This document shows positions 48,186-62,110 of a stretch of 64,000 nt of DNA, one piece after another. A model generated the notes under the pieces. That model had not been told where the DNA came from, made no database searches, and saw only the letters and a program-made list of their open reading frames with translations. Source of the stretch: Polydactylus sextarius (taxonomy: Eukaryota > Chordata > Actinopteri > Polynemidae); NCBI GenBank assembly GCA_016801845.1, contig CM028927.1:3152001-3216000 (forward strand), in the 5' to 3' direction. A program made the translations under genes and the position numbers. Numbering within the stretch: the stretch's first letter is position 1; the number at the start of each line of letters is the position of its first letter.

Positions 48186-50189
48186 AGTTAATTGTTGATT
48201 TTCATATTTCAACATTCTTATTTGTCTTGCCTCTCTGTCATCTCATATAGGACTCCCATCATGGTCTTATCAAAAAACCCACAATCTGACAAACAGCAAT
48301 ACACTACCAAGTCGCCCACCTTCACTTACTCAACCTCAGGATAGAGGTATCAGGAAGTATATTCATAGAATAAACCAGTTTACAACAACATATCATATAC
48401 AACTATATCTTTAGGCAAGAGTGTTCATTTCTGAATGGCCATGTGAGAAAAGTGAAGCAAAAAGTCTGCTGTCATAGACTATGTAGTGTGTGTAGACTTG
48501 TTGAATCATAAAAATGCGAAACGTTACTTTTCCCATCACATAATCATCTAAAAAGGAAAATTCTGACCATATCTACCAACACACCTGTGCAACTGATGTG
48601 AAAAGTGGCCATCATTGTCAGATGTTCTATTTCAGCTGCAGACTCCCACATTTTGCACATCAGGGGGAAAAAAGAAGTCTTCAAAAGATTTGACAGGCAC
48701 TTCATTTCAAGCACATTGGGCCGTGCTGAAAGCAAAATACTGTGCATGCTACCAATTCCAGAGGGACCGTCTCAGACAAACACAGATAATGCCATCAGAA
48801 CAAAGATGCTGTAATCATATAAACATTTTACACAAAGCTGCTTTCAGGAGAAGGACAGGAGACATTAATGCATCACTGTTTGAATGTGTTCATGTGCTTT
48901 CATGCCCAGATCGACTGTTTGGATGAAGCAGAGTGGGAAGGAACTGGGTGGAAGGAAATGGGAATATCATTCATTTAGCATCTGAACCGGATCTCGGTAT
49001 GATTGGCCACTCTCCATCATGGCACCATGGGAGAGAAATCCTCTGCATCACTAAGTATGAAATGTCACACTCAACTGTCCAAAAAGTGGAGTCTTTCTAG
49101 TAAAAGAAAATGCCTCCCTGTGACACATTAGGAAGACAAATTCATCCAAAGTTTTGTGTCACAGGACCTCTGCTGTCTGCTGCTTCTCCCCAGGGGTAAA
49201 GCATCAGATCTGAGCAATGGGAGTAGACAGGAGGTGGGCGAGTGGAAGACACTGACGCGAGTGGATCAAAGAGTCTGGCAGGTGACAGCAGCGTCATGCT
49301 GTCTACTCAACAGAGCAGTGAGGGAGCCTCTCTCACCCAGATGAGCAGCACCGTGGCTAAAACACAGATTGTTGTGAGGTTGTGAGGAGACCCTGCCCTC
49401 TGTTTGCATGTCATTCCTCAACAAATGAGACCATGAATAACACACAGGCTCTTCAACTACGGTTCCCTCTGTATTCCAGGTTTCAGACCAACAACAAACA
49501 CACTTTTGTTCTCAGTTGCTGCAGGCAAACTGCAAGTTGTTAAGTGATGCGTCAAAACAGTTGGACACAGCTCAGAAGTCGGGTGAATCTCAGAGCATCA
49601 GAGCAGGAACAGACTGTAGAAACAGTCATTTGTGGCTCCGTGAGCTGCAGGAGGAACCAGATGGTCCACTGTTTGTTCTTTTGTGTGGATGTTTTAAATC
49701 TTGTATTTGCTATATGCACCAGTGGTGTCAGTAACTCATCAAAAGTCACACATCTAATTGTGTTTTCCAGTCAGCGCGACAAAGACTAATGAGTGTGATC
49801 CACTGAACAAAAATTGTGGCTGTAAATTGTGGCTGTGAGATGAATCAACTGACTAATCAATTAGTCAATCAACTATTCATAAATATTAATTGTTTTTTGT
49901 TTTACTGCCATTGTTGAAGGAGTCTGTGTTTCAACTGCACGTGTGATAAATTTCTACATGCATAATAGCTGAGTAACTCAGAGATCACATCCAATTGTTT
50001 TAATAAAAAACAAATGTAATAGTTCTTTCTTGAGTTCTTTTCATTCATGTAATTTAATATATTTATATGAAAGATGGAAAGAAATTTTAGATAAATATGT
50101 ACATCAATATGCTAATAGCCTTTGTCACAATGCCTGCAAGCTAATAATGAGCAAGTGTAATATTTACAATGATCTCTGTCTTAGTTTTA

Positions 50190-50212
50190 CCATGTTAGCA
50201 CAGCTAACATGG
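50190..50212. repeat. 10-bp perfect inverted repeat
   Basis: CCATGTTAGC, spacer ACA, GCTAACATGG. A GACAT repeat (ATGACATGACATGACATGG) follows within 15 bp. Confidence 0.85.
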
Positions 50213-51064
50213 CAAAATGGTAATGACATGACATGACATGGTAATGTCATGTTATTTTATATTGTCAGTTCCTTTGTACCATGACCACAGAAAGTCATGC
50301 TACAATAGCTTAAGGTTCACTTCCTGTTTGTGTCATGTCCATCTACTTCTGTTCCATAAGCTTGTATGTTCGTAAAAATTATGAACGAGAGTTTATGGAG
50401 AGATAAAATTATTTTCTGGTCCTGTTTGAAATCTACCATAGTTTTTTACATCAGATGTTTGTGAATTTTTAAGATAATTTTTGACATGGAGAGAGGACTG
50501 TTTAGTGACAGGAAGCAAACGTTACTTTAGGTTTTGTGTGAGACCACGTAGCGGACTACAACACTCGTCTCACTAAATTTCTGTCACTATCAAACTCTGA
50601 CGGCTAATGTTAGCTTAACAGCTAGCTACATAATCACCTACTCCTCACGCTCTCTTCAGCGGGTAGAGAGGGGGAAAGAAACTTTGTAGCAGCGCATCAC
50701 CTATGAGACTATTTGGTTTGTAGTCAAACCAGTTACGTATTTTCAGAAGCAGATAAATCAACAATTACACCACAAATACAGTCTTGACTCACACTGACAG
50801 TTTAATTTAAATTAAGATACAAGATATGTGCGACCCAGGGCAGAAGTCAAAGTGGATCGGAAAATAATTTTTGTCTCTCTATTCACTGTAATGTTTTTTT
50901 TTTTTTCTCGATACAAGGACACAGTGGGTCCACCAGAAGGGGTGTGTAGACAACACACACTGCTGTGAAGAAACAGTGAGCACTGCTGAAAGACCATGTG
51001 TGAGCAACACATGGTTGACTCTGGGAAGACGAGGTGTGAGTTTTGATATTAATTGTGTTAATTG

Positions 51065-51066
<2 letters not shown>

Positions 51067-51122
<56 letters not shown>
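51067..51122. repeat. (TA)28 microsatellite
   Basis: 56 bp of uninterrupted TA. Confidence 0.97.
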
Positions 51123-51126
<4 letters not shown>

Positions 51127-51703
51127 CGTTTAACCATCAAAAATACCAGATATTTATTCTTTCCAGCGTTTTTTCTGTGTGATATTATTGTTTCTCCACA
51201 TGATTTTTGAATTAAAGACCTGTTTTTTTTCTGGACTGCAGGTCTGAAAAAACAAACAATTTAAAGATGTCACCTTGGGTTTTGAAAAATTGCGATGTGT
51301 ACTATGTCTGCTATCTGACATTTATAGACTAAATGATTAATTTATTAATTATAAAGATAATAATGAACATAATCATCCATTTCAGCAATAATTGGGTTTT
51401 CACATCATTTCAAGTTTTAGCAGTGTGTCTGGGGAACAATGTCTGGAGGCAAAAATGTTGTCAGGGACAGAGATGCAGGGGTGGAGTTAAGTATGAAATA
51501 AATTAAAATTGTAGACTTTTCAGTATTAGTCTCCTACTCCCCCACTGGACTATAATCTGAAAAAGGTATTTAAGTCCTGCCCACTGAGGTTTATCCCAGC
51601 TAGAGATTATCTCGGCTGCAACTCTGTCTCTGTGTTTGCAACTAAAGCTCCATGGATTTTATCCAGAACTCTGGGGGATGATTCAATACTTGCTATGACT
51701 CAC

Positions 51704-51997
51704 CTGCACACTTGGTCCTGCTTACCAGCGGGGGTCCAGGAGCTCCAGTGCCCCCCTCCCCGGGCCGTGTGAGCAGGACACTGATGTGGTACTCTGTGTC
51801 TGGCTCCAAATGCCAAACCTTATAGGTAAGTGAGCCCACACCGTGAGTCTCAGTCCATGTGGACTGGCTGGCTCGGTACTGGATTTCCCGCCGAATGACG
51901 GGTCCATCCCCCACGATGGAGTTAGTGTTGAGCTGGATGATCAGATAGGTGGGACCTGCCCGCAGGAGCTGTGGGGGCGCGATTGGTGTTGGTGGAA
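51704..51997 (-). CDS. ptpru: ptpru exon: fibronectin type III repeat 1
   Basis: 294 nt, phase 1 in and phase 1 out, so the exon is one symmetric FN3 module (codons 124-222). It starts with PPTPIAPPQLLRAGPTYLI and contains the FN3 hallmarks YKVWHLEPDTEY and ISVLLTRPGEGGTG. It ends at SRTKCA. The acceptor is TTTTATTGCAG and the donor GTGAGT. This module is nearly identical to mammalian PTPRU, which is strong support for the paralog call. Confidence 0.96.
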
Positions 51998-53142
51998 CTG
52001 CAATAAAATACATAATGTCATTACATATGTAAATGTATAATCCTATTAGAATGAAGTTTCCGATGCTGCTCGAACTTAAGTTCCTTAGCAACAGCAGGAA
52101 TTAAAAAAAAAAAACAGATGGAAAAAAGTCAACACTGACAATTTCAACAAGAAACAACCACATCACGAGAGCAATGGAAGGAGAAGTCAAGGATTTCTGT
52201 CATGGATTGTCTCTTTTTTGTTTTATAGTTTCAATAACATTATTTCTGCTCTGCTAGAGCATTGAGTCATAAAATCTTTTAATCACATCACGACTATGAG
52301 AGCGAGAAAGAGACGGAGAGAGGCAGACTCTCAAATGCTACAAATTCTTAATGTTCACTTTAATGACACTGAATAAGAGCCTATTTGCATGAAGGATTGC
52401 ACAACTGATTCTCTTCTCTCTGTTCATACAATATAGCAGCTTTGATGGGCAACGAGACCTCATTAACCTTGCAAACATCAAAATAATTCACCAGATGATG
52501 TTACCAGTATGAAAAGACAGGGGTCACTGATGATGAGTTTTACGATATGATATTTGAGGTGTTACATTAGGGGTAATTCTGCAATTTTTAATGGGTTTGT
52601 TTTCTTTTAAAGGGTGATGTATCTGGAACTAGTCATGTAATGGAAAAGATTTTATGGGATTGTTCAATGCAGTCATCTGGAAAAAGCAGAAGTTCCTCCT
52701 GAGCAGAGGTATAATCACAGAGAACTGTCATTTTCTCCTGATTTCAACCATTTAAGCTCTGGATCACATTTCAGCAGATGTTAGCGGACCCCACTCATTT
52801 GAGATCAGACCTTTTAACACAGCCTTTTAGGCGACTCTGGGATTAGGTGTATATCAGAAAAGAAGGCAGGCTATGATTTCATTCTACAGAGATGCTTTCT
52901 CATGTGAACACACCCTCACTGTGAGTGAAATTATTATAAAAATGACTTGTGTGTGCTGTTGCTGACTTAGTGGCCTGTGGTTGTATGCCTCAGCCTATGG
53001 AAAAAACACCTGTTGTGTATCTTCACAGTGACGTTGACCTCCGACCTAAATTGTTACTCGCTATTTCACACTGGAAATCAACACTGACATTGATTTTTGG
53101 TGAACATGTGTTCATGTGTTCATCCATTTTCATGCAGCTCAC
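51998..53142. other. ptpru intron between Ig and FN3 repeat 1
   Basis: 1145 nt. I see nothing in it beyond intronic sequence. Confidence 0.8.
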
Positions 53143-53314
53143 CTCTGACAATGAGCTCTCCAAAGTTAGAAACGGCAGCTCCTCTGGGAGACAGAGTGAT
53201 GCAGCGATAGAGGTCCTGCTCCCCACGTTGTGCTTCTACTTGGAAAGTCGCCATCAGCCGTTTGTGGCTCAATCGTGACAGCAGGGATGTGTCGAGCACC
53301 ACGCCGTTCCTCCG
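53143..53314 (-). CDS. ptpru: ptpru exon: second half of Ig domain
   Basis: 172 nt, phase 0 in and phase 1 out (codons 67-123 plus one base). It carries the conserved Ig signature DLYRC, whose Cys pairs with the one in the previous exon, then SPRGAAVSNFGELIVR, the last Ig strand leading to the FN3 region. The acceptor is TTGTTGTCAG and the donor GTGAGC. The length matches the Ig-encoding exon of the family. Confidence 0.94.
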
Positions 53315-56267
53315 CTGACAACAAGACAAAGACCACAGCGAGAGAAATTAGCCGCGGGCGCTACCGACCCAGCCGCATGTTTACCTGAAGTCTATTCATG
53401 TGATTAAAAATGGTTTGTAGGCTGAGAAGCAGACAGGAAGACAAAGGAGGGTTGGAATTAGCTACACAGGAGGGCAAGGTAATAAGTATGTGATAAATGT
53501 CACCAGTAACAATAGTATTTTTGCTTGCAAAAGCTGGTGATACAGGCCTCCCGGGTTGTTGTTTCCAGCACAGGGTTCTGGAGCTGACATCTCCTCATCT
53601 CTTGCCATGCTAATGTGTCAGCGCTCCAGGCACACTGGCAATTGGCTCAACCGGTGGAACAGAAAATCAGAAGACAACATTCACAATGAGCTGTTCCAGG
53701 TGTGAGCTGCAATATATGCAGCTCTCTAACAGAATAAGCAGATTATTATGTAAGCTGTTGCCTGCTCACGCTTTTCACAAGTAACTGGGTTTGACATCCA
53801 TGTGTCTGAATTGGTTTGGGAAGATAGGGAGGAATATGCAGTGCTATTAGAAAACATAAAATTAGACGTACAGTGGATGGACACGAGAGCCTGCAGCTAC
53901 AGATTAGAGCTCATTTTAACTTTAGCTTTTTCTATCACTATAATCTGTCTTCTCTCTCATGTCCAAAGATTTTTGGAATTTGTTTTCTACTTTCCTCTTC
54001 TGTTATCAACACTCTGGAGTATTGCGGTTTGAAGTTCCATTTGCTAAACCTGCTGTCGTTGTTGTCTGGCACTGGGCCCTGCATCATATTGTAATTAAGA
54101 GTTGGTGCAATAACCAACTGAGGTATGGACTCAGAACACATTGATGTTAAAGATCTAAATTGCAACTGGGACAGCCGATTGCAATTTGGGCCGGAGGACA
54201 GCTGAGAAAATATGATGCTAACTGATTAAGAAACATTACACTCACAATTTATTTGGACAACTTAAATAAAATAAAGAGTGGAGGTATGTACATGCGGTTA
54301 CCGGTTTTTTTGAATGAGAAAAAGAGAGAGTATTTGAAAAGAGAGTTGTCTTAGGCAGAGAAGTTCACCAGAGTATACTGTCAAATTACACAACACAAGT
54401 CTCATATTGTTTGTTTGCATCTCTGTTTATGTGGGTGTGCGTGTGGCCCCGTCAACCAATTTCCAAACTTTGAAACAGATTAAAAAAATGGCTTAGGATC
54501 TTCAAAGACTTCAATTCAGAGAAGAGAGACGGGAGGAGGGTATGAAATGAAATCAGGCGGAAACACAAGGGATGGATCACAAAGTATACGGAGATCTCAT
54601 TTGCAAAGTGTCTTCTTCCTGCTGCCATCATTTCAATAACACTTAGATGTGCAGGCTTCAAGGCTAGAGGAAGAGTGGAGGCATATAGGGCTGGAGACTA
54701 ATATTAACTCATATTCAAACTAGGGAGCATTGAAACTATTTGCAGTCACCTCATGAGGGAAATTACTTCAGCAGCTTTAGTAAACTAAATGTCATCAGCG
54801 GTCAAAAGCTGCAAAAGTAGAGGTGTGAGCTTCATAAGCTCGACTCATTTCTCTATAGCAACTAAACCATTAAAAGACAAAGTCCAACAGTCACGAAAGT
54901 ATTACATTATTCAACAGAATCAATTTACACTAATAACACTGGTTGATTATGCTAACAGCTAAGGTAAGAGCTCCAATTTCCTTTAACAACTACTATACAG
55001 ATAATTACAAGGTCACACCAAGTGACTCCAGCTCAGGATATTAACAGAGATTTAGTGTTGTACTTCTACGAAGTTCAGGAGAAAGTCTTTAAAATACAAT
55101 GGAGAAAAGTAGGCAGTAGCTGAAATATTGTGAACTGAAGTCCCTTATAGAGGTTGTCTTTTCTTTAAACCACCGATGCTATATTAATTCTGACTGAATT
55201 AGGTTTGCAAGGTTTCACAAGGGTTTTTTCCACAAGGTTTGTAGGTTTTTCACAAGCATGGAATAAACATAATAAAACACCACACCTTAAGTTTAGGACT
55301 TGGATGACGTCAAGATTGTGTCATCTTAAAACATCTTTAGTCTTTAGGCAAACACAAAAACCACTGCAACATTGAAAATAGCACAGGAGTCGACTTCACA
55401 GGTATTTTATCCGACTACTCATAATTACGCTGCTCCTCACAAGCAGAGAACAGATCAATGAAGAGAAATAGTCCTGGAGCAGCATCAGCATCAAGTCTGA
55501 TTACCCATTCTAGTACAATAAACAGCGTTTATCATAATAGTTAGCAGATATCGACTGTGTCGTTCCTTGCCAGCGTTGCAACAGATTGAAACTTCACTTA
55601 AATTAATTTCTAATGTTGGGATGGAAAAGCTCAAATCCACTCTTCCGAACAGCCAAGTGTCATTGAACACAACAGGCCACATGCAAACTTGAGGCCATCA
55701 TGAGAGTAAAAACACTGCAGAACAATTTATGCTTCATTATAACTGTCCCTATCAAAGCTTGCACTTACTCAGAGTGTACCTACCATTACACACATATTTT
55801 GTTGTGTCCAAAAGCAATGCTGTGAAAAACACTTAGTGCCGCAATTACTACCAGGAGCCTTTTGGCTTTGGCTCTGTGTTTTAAAATGCATCAGTGCTGA
55901 GTGAAAGAGGACGGTCACTGATAACTCAATACATTTCAGGCTTTACAGTGGTGGATCATGTTATCTGCAGACAGGAATATTCTCACAACTGGTCACTAGT
56001 CACAGCATGAAAAGCTCATGTTAACAGCCTGAAAATGACTTTAATGTCCAGCAGCCATGCATGTAAATATAACTGCTGTGAGTCATCCTCAGTAAGACTG
56101 ACAGCTAAGTAACTGCCTGACATTCCTTTGTGTTACCAACCCTCCTATAAAATCCAGCTGTTGAGAAGTTGCCTTGACTGTTACAGCAAATAAAAATAGG
56201 AGAAAACGTCTCTCTCTCACTCTCTCTCTCTCTCTTTCTGTCTCTCGCATACACACTCTCTTCTCAC
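53315..56267. other. ptpru intron within the Ig domain
   Basis: 2953 nt. A CT-rich array sits at 56209-56247, close to the upstream donor. Otherwise no repeat or gene recognised. Confidence 0.8.
56209..56247. repeat. (CT)n / (GA)n tract about 20 nt inside the intron
   Basis: On the coding strand this is a GA-rich run starting 20 nt after the Ig-exon donor, 39 bp with a few interruptions. Confidence 0.85.
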
Positions 56268-56383
56268 CTCCAAGAGGAAGGGCTCAGTCTCAGAGACTTT
56301 GCCTGTGGCAACGCACTGGAACGAAGCATTCTGTCCGGCATTCACTTCCACGTCACCCAGCCGAGAGAAATGAGGCACCTTGT
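56268..56383 (-). CDS. ptpru: ptpru exon: MAM-Ig linker and first half of Ig domain
   Basis: 116 nt, phase 1 in and phase 0 out (codons 28-66). It encodes PHFSRLGDVEVNAGQNASFQ followed by C and ends at FLLE. The Cys after SFQ is the first cysteine of the Ig disulfide. NAS is a predicted N-glycosylation site. The donor is GTGAGA and the acceptor TTTTCACAG. The VEVNAGQNASFQC stretch is close to identical in mammalian PTPRU. A (GA)n tract begins about 20 nt into the following intron. Confidence 0.95.
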
Positions 56384-59300
56384 CTGTGAAAAGGGACACA
56401 CAACACACACAAGATGATGCATGTGTCACATCTGAATATGAGCATCGGTGTCTAAATATATTGAACACACAGATGTTAAACGTAATTTATTCAAAGATAC
56501 AACTTCACAAACATGGATGAATACTTACGTATTGTGTGTGCAGTGATGCATTATTAACAGACAGTATATATATGTGGATCTAAAAACATTAAATGTATTG
56601 ATTATTGAAATGAATTTTAAAATATCAACTAAAAATGTTTTGGAAACAACATCCCATTAGCACAAGTTTCCACTTAAGAAAGCGCAGATGATAGGCTGTG
56701 GCCATGAGGATAGTTATTAAGAGTATTTTTTTGAAGATAACTCCCTCCCTGCCAGACAGACATTCTCCTTTCAGTCTGTCAGAAACACAGAATCACAGAA
56801 AGATGCTGTTTCTCTGCAGCTTTAAATGTTTCTCTCTCTCTCCCTCTCTCTCTCTCTCTCTTTCACTCACAGCAACTTGTGAATCTAGAGTCTGAATTAC
56901 TTTTTAAAACCGGATCAAGGGCACCGGCACGTCCTTATTTTGTTTCTCTGACAGACGAAGAATGTAGCTTGTTCGTACTCTGTAATATCATTTCATAAAA
57001 TAAAAAAAACACATGGCTGAGATGTGAAAAAAGCGATAATTACCAAATGCCTTGACTTAACAAGGCTGTTTGAGCGCTTTAAAACATGCACAAGCAATTT
57101 GTCTGTTAAAATGTACATTATCATAACTAGTATCATTAGTCTCTGCCAATGTATTAAAAAAAGTAATTTGTTTTGACTAATTAGTTTTGACTAATTGACT
57201 AGTTTTGACTAATTTGTACAGCAGCATATGGTAGACCCTACTAAGGTAACACATCCACATTGCTGATACTATAAAGGATCATATTTTCAGGCCATTTCTT
57301 AGAAGGTACAACATGAAGTATTTAAATGTACATATTGTACTGTATGAGGACTATGAAAGAGATTAAAACATTGCTACATAGAACTCCTGGTTGTCAAAAA
57401 GTCCACAGGATAATTTTAACGGGGAATAGAATTATCTTGTTTTTTTCGTTTGTTTGTTTATTAATCTTATGTCTATATAAAATTTCGCTTTCTCTCTTGC
57501 ACTGACTGTGATTTCTGCTGGTGCTTCTTTGTTGCCAGATGGTTGTCATTTTCAGCTCTGCTCTGATCAATAAGCAAGCAGCACAGCACAATCAAAGATG
57601 TCATATTTCCAGAACATGTATTTCTCATTAATACATCAGTCTGACATTATGATTCGTATTGCTGTAATGTAGCGAGAGAAGAAAAAAAAAAAAAGCATTT
57701 CACTGCCGCTAAAAATGTCAATATACTTTTGAACTAGGTTGTAAATATCTGAGACTATCATTCATCCAAATGATATGGTTTTTATAAAAATATAAAATTG
57801 CGATTATGTCATGGCGATCAAAAGGTATCTTTGTCAAAGCCGACATTTTGACTTGTCATCGCAGGAAAACAAGAGGTGTTACTAATAACATTAACAATGC
57901 TTCTGTTTTATTCAGGTGTCCCAGTAATCCATGGCAGTGTGACAGTGAGTCAACGCACACAAAACCAGGACGCTGAGCTAAAGCAGATGGAATTCGGCTG
58001 TCACTGAGTTTATAATCTACACGTGTGCTTCTCCTGCTGTGACATGTAAAAATAGCCTAATGTTAGGAATTATAAGACATCGCCTATCACCTGAAATAAA
58101 GGGCTGCCGTTATTAGCTTCTATTTTGAAGTGGTACTTAGGAATTTCCATAAAGCCTCGCTTGGCTACGCATCAAGATTAAAATGAACTACCTTGGTTTA
58201 AATGTATTGTCATCTTCTCTGTATCTAACAATCCTCTGTGGAGAATTAGCTTATGTAACCCTTCAACACTCAGTTTAAGTTAAAGGTTGGCACACAAAAG
58301 ATCATCGGCAACAAACAAGTACATCCAAAATGGTCCTCTCAGGCTTCCGGTGTGTTAATTAAAAAGTTTAAACTGAAAGAAGTTTTGCAGAGTATATAAT
58401 GTGGTTTGCTTTTTGACCACACAATATTTTAAACAAATATATAACTCGATTTTCATGCCAAACATTGCAAACAGTCCCAGTCTCTCTCTACAATTAGTTG
58501 TATTTTTGGCAGGCAGAAAATATCTGAACCAGCACAGCGTAATACAACATGAAAAAGTCCCACTGGCTTTATTATGGCTGCAAAAGTAATATTTAAGCTG
58601 TAAACAAAAAGACAAAACTTAAGAAAAAGTCATTGTTCATGTCTAAGACTTATAATGAAACTTTAAGATGCTTCTGTACAGACTAACATCGTATTAATGC
58701 TAACACTAACCACACTGGACAAATGATATTTTATTATCAAGAAGCATAACATTCACAGGTTTCACGATGAAGTTTTTTATTTTACTAAATCTAACTAAAA
58801 AGTTAATTTTGTAATAACATCAAAAGCTAACTGTAGCTAACTTGTTACAGTTAGCACTTAGCAACACTTAGCTAATGTAATAATTTGTGATTTGCTATGA
58901 ACATATGATTAATATCTGTTTAATTACTAAAACATGCTTATTCACTACAGACAACATCCTTTACCAGGTCAACAATTTAACTGGATAACCCATTTCTTCA
59001 CGAAAATGTAGCTAAAAACACAGTCATATTAGCCTCACAATGAGCATCAACTAGAGGGTCGCTAGAGACAAGCTAGCCTTGTACTGTAAAGAATGACGAC
59101 TCATTAGAACAAAAGGATCTGGGAACATACTAATGAGGCCAGTATTACAAAGCGAACAACTTCCTGTTTTTCAATCCACATCACACAGGAAAGATTTCTC
59201 CCGCCACCTGAAACAACGTGATAGCACATAATGAGAAGATAATGACCTTTATCGTGTAAGAGATGGACCACACTGACAGGAAATCCTGCTGTGATGTAAT

Positions 59301-62110
59301 CAGGATATTTTGTGTTTTTACCGGACACCCGTGTGAGAGGCAAAATTAAATTCCAGGCTTATTCACACAACCCACACATTCATGCACGGTTTCCACGGTA
59401 ACCAACATTAACATCTGGTTCAGGATGGGACGGAAATACAAAATTGCATTTCACATTTTACCTATTGCTCATTTTTCTTTGTCCTCTCCAAAGACCTTTT
59501 CTTGCACTGTATATGATATGTATATATGTAGATGGGGAGTTTAGTTTGTAAGAAACCTCAGGTGAAGTGATCCTACCTCCAAATATAAATGAACTTATCT
59601 AAGGATGAAATGACAGCATTATTAGGTGCACAGAATTTGATTTTGATTTAAAACTGAAAAATCCCAGTGGTGTGGAGATATAGAGATGTGACCTGTCTAG
59701 CCTTAATTAATATCACTAAACATAAACAGAGATGAGCTTACTTGAGTCTCATGTGTATTTGAACTGATCTGAGATGTTTATTCTTTGAATTAGTGCCTCT
59801 TACTCTTGTTGTTGGAGAGATTGCTTTTGACTAAAACACGTGTTTGGAATAAAGACATGGACCCCAGAGGAAAACAACACAAATGTCAAATGAGTGGGAA
59901 CGCAAACTGAATAGCAGTTACCTTTCAGTTGAATCTTTTCTTAGGGGGCAAACCATTATTCTTGCTGCCTGTGGGGAAATTTATTCCAGCTTACTGATGT
60001 TTACTTACATCTTTGCGTTGGTGTGTGTGTGTGTGTGTTTTAAGGTTGACTGCTCTCTCAGCTACACCACTGCTACAAAATGATATGTGATTATTCCATA
60101 TTTATCTGTGCTTGGTCTTTGTTTGTGAATGAGTAGAGAGGTAGAATTATATATGATTGAGATGGCGTGTATGCTTCATGTATTTATATACAGTGGCTTC
60201 ATCCAACAACCTACAATAAATAATCTATGATCACAAAGGATTTGGAATCTTTGAAATCTCCGACAAGAACAAAATAATATATATAATATATTATATATAT
60301 AATATGGCTTTGTCAAGATGAGATGATTGCTGCTTCTGACACTCATCATTTACCAGCCGATGTCACTTCAGGCTGTGAGGAGCGAGGGCTCGAGATTCAA
60401 CCCCTTTTCTGACCCTCTTGTTGACATCAGGCTATAAGGTGTAATCAAAGGACCTTGGAAAGGAAGATGACCAATGATCAGTCACTGACAGACCTTCAGA
60501 AATCCTCTGAGATGGAAGAACCTATCAGAAGGACAAACCTCTCGACAGCACTCCACGTGTCAGGCTTATGGAAAGTTTCCCAAGAAGATTCAAAGTTGTA
60601 TTTGCTGCTAATGAGGCTTTTTTTCACTTTGTATTCATGGATTAATGAGACATAGATAGATTGATGCACAAAACTGCAGTTTCATGCTTTTAAAAATAAA
60701 TTCACATCATAAAACACTGTTCTAAAAGTCCAGTGATATGAATACGTCTCTGTACAGTCTCTGACAGGGTCACTCTCTCCTGGAATGAACTATAGACATG
60801 GTACTAGTGCTACAATCTGCTGGAGGGTCCAGCATGGTCTGAGACACATACTGAGGGCCATTAGCAACACTACCTAACCCTGCCCACCCACCCCTCCCAT
60901 CAAATCCACAATCAACATGGAAACACATCTTTCTCCATTGTGGACAGGGTACCAGGAAAGCGACAAGGTAAACTCTCAGATGAGGTTTGTGTAAAGAATA
61001 AAAAAGAGAGAGATAATCAAAGCTTGTTCTATAAAGAGTTATTTCAGCTTGTCTGTCTGTTTCCTGTCTGTTTGGAATCCTGTGATTTAGAGCATGCAGC
61101 CTGTCTGACTCTATAGTAAAACTAGGAAATGGTAAGATGATGCGCTACAGTATTAGTTTTTAACATTTTCCTACATCTATGAAAAACAATATCACTTTTG
61201 TTTCAAAGATGGATCTCAGCAGTAACATAATATATATATATATATCTACAAACACTTAAGGTATCACTGCAAAAACTCAGCAGGAAAAATATTACATCAA
61301 ACAACAACGATTGGTTGAATTCTTTTGGTTTCCATCAACAACCTGTGCAATGTAATATTGTCATCAAACACTCTCATGCCCCAGTTAAGAAACAATAACT
61401 GGTCACACCAGTAACTGTTAAATGGAAGCTTTACAAAACAAACAATGATCCCATTTTCACTTTGAGTTTTCTTATTTGCTTCTCTGGCTCAGTGTGGCTC
61501 CTTTTGGAAGCAAAGCACAGGTCGGTCTGAATGACCTCGGCTTCCTGGAAAACCAATCAGTTTAGCTTTTGTCCGTGAAAGTCGGACAGAGTGGATCTTC
61601 TTGGAAACAGCACAGCGGTGAAAGAAAAGCATCTGTTGTGACAGATACAGCATCAGCACAGAGCCTGTGGGTATAATGGTGAACGCAGCAGAACAGAACA
61701 TAATGTAACATAACCAACACTAACAAAGCTGCAACTCCGTCATATCCCCATGATGACAAAGAAAAAATAAGAGAAGGGGATCAAAGTACAACCACTCGCT
61801 GTCCTTTTCCTGTCTGTAACATCACGTCGCCTTTCAAACTGTTCTGCTGGGAGTGCAGCGATCACAGGACAAGGTCAGCCATTCTACCAGCACAGAGAGA
61901 TGCCTCCCGCTGTGTTATTATTGTGGTTCTGACACTCGGACTAGCACCCTCCTTCTCTCACTACCTCCCTCACCTGTCAACAGGATTGCCTCAGAGTTTT
62001 CAGTCACCTCAAGGAACCTGTTGAGCTTTCCTGTCCGAGCAGTGGTCGTCCGGGAGGATTCATTAAAGGTCAGCGGATAGGCTGTGAACAGCGAGCAGTG
62101 GGTTACTTAC
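56384..62110. other. ptpru intron between MAM and Ig
   Basis: 5727 nt. It holds a (CT)n tract (56829-56863), a short (GT)n (60020-60038), AT-palindromic runs near 60276-60303 and TA runs near 61229-61245. An X-box-like GGTTTCCACGGTAACC is at 59389-59404. No gene recognised. Confidence 0.75.
56829..56863. repeat. (CT)n microsatellite
   Basis: 35 bp, nearly pure CT with one CCC interruption. Confidence 0.9.

Larger units (their letters stand above)
44632..51703. other. ptpru intron between FN3 repeats 1 and 2
   Basis: 7072 nt, the longest intron. It holds two plus-strand LINE fragments (45908-46178, 47815-48185), a 10-bp inverted repeat (50190-50212) and a (TA)28 array. No gene seen. Confidence 0.8.

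Noticed and set aside
50883..51182. Open frames encoding runs of Ile-Tyr on both strands
   Set aside because: They are translations of the (TA)28 microsatellite.
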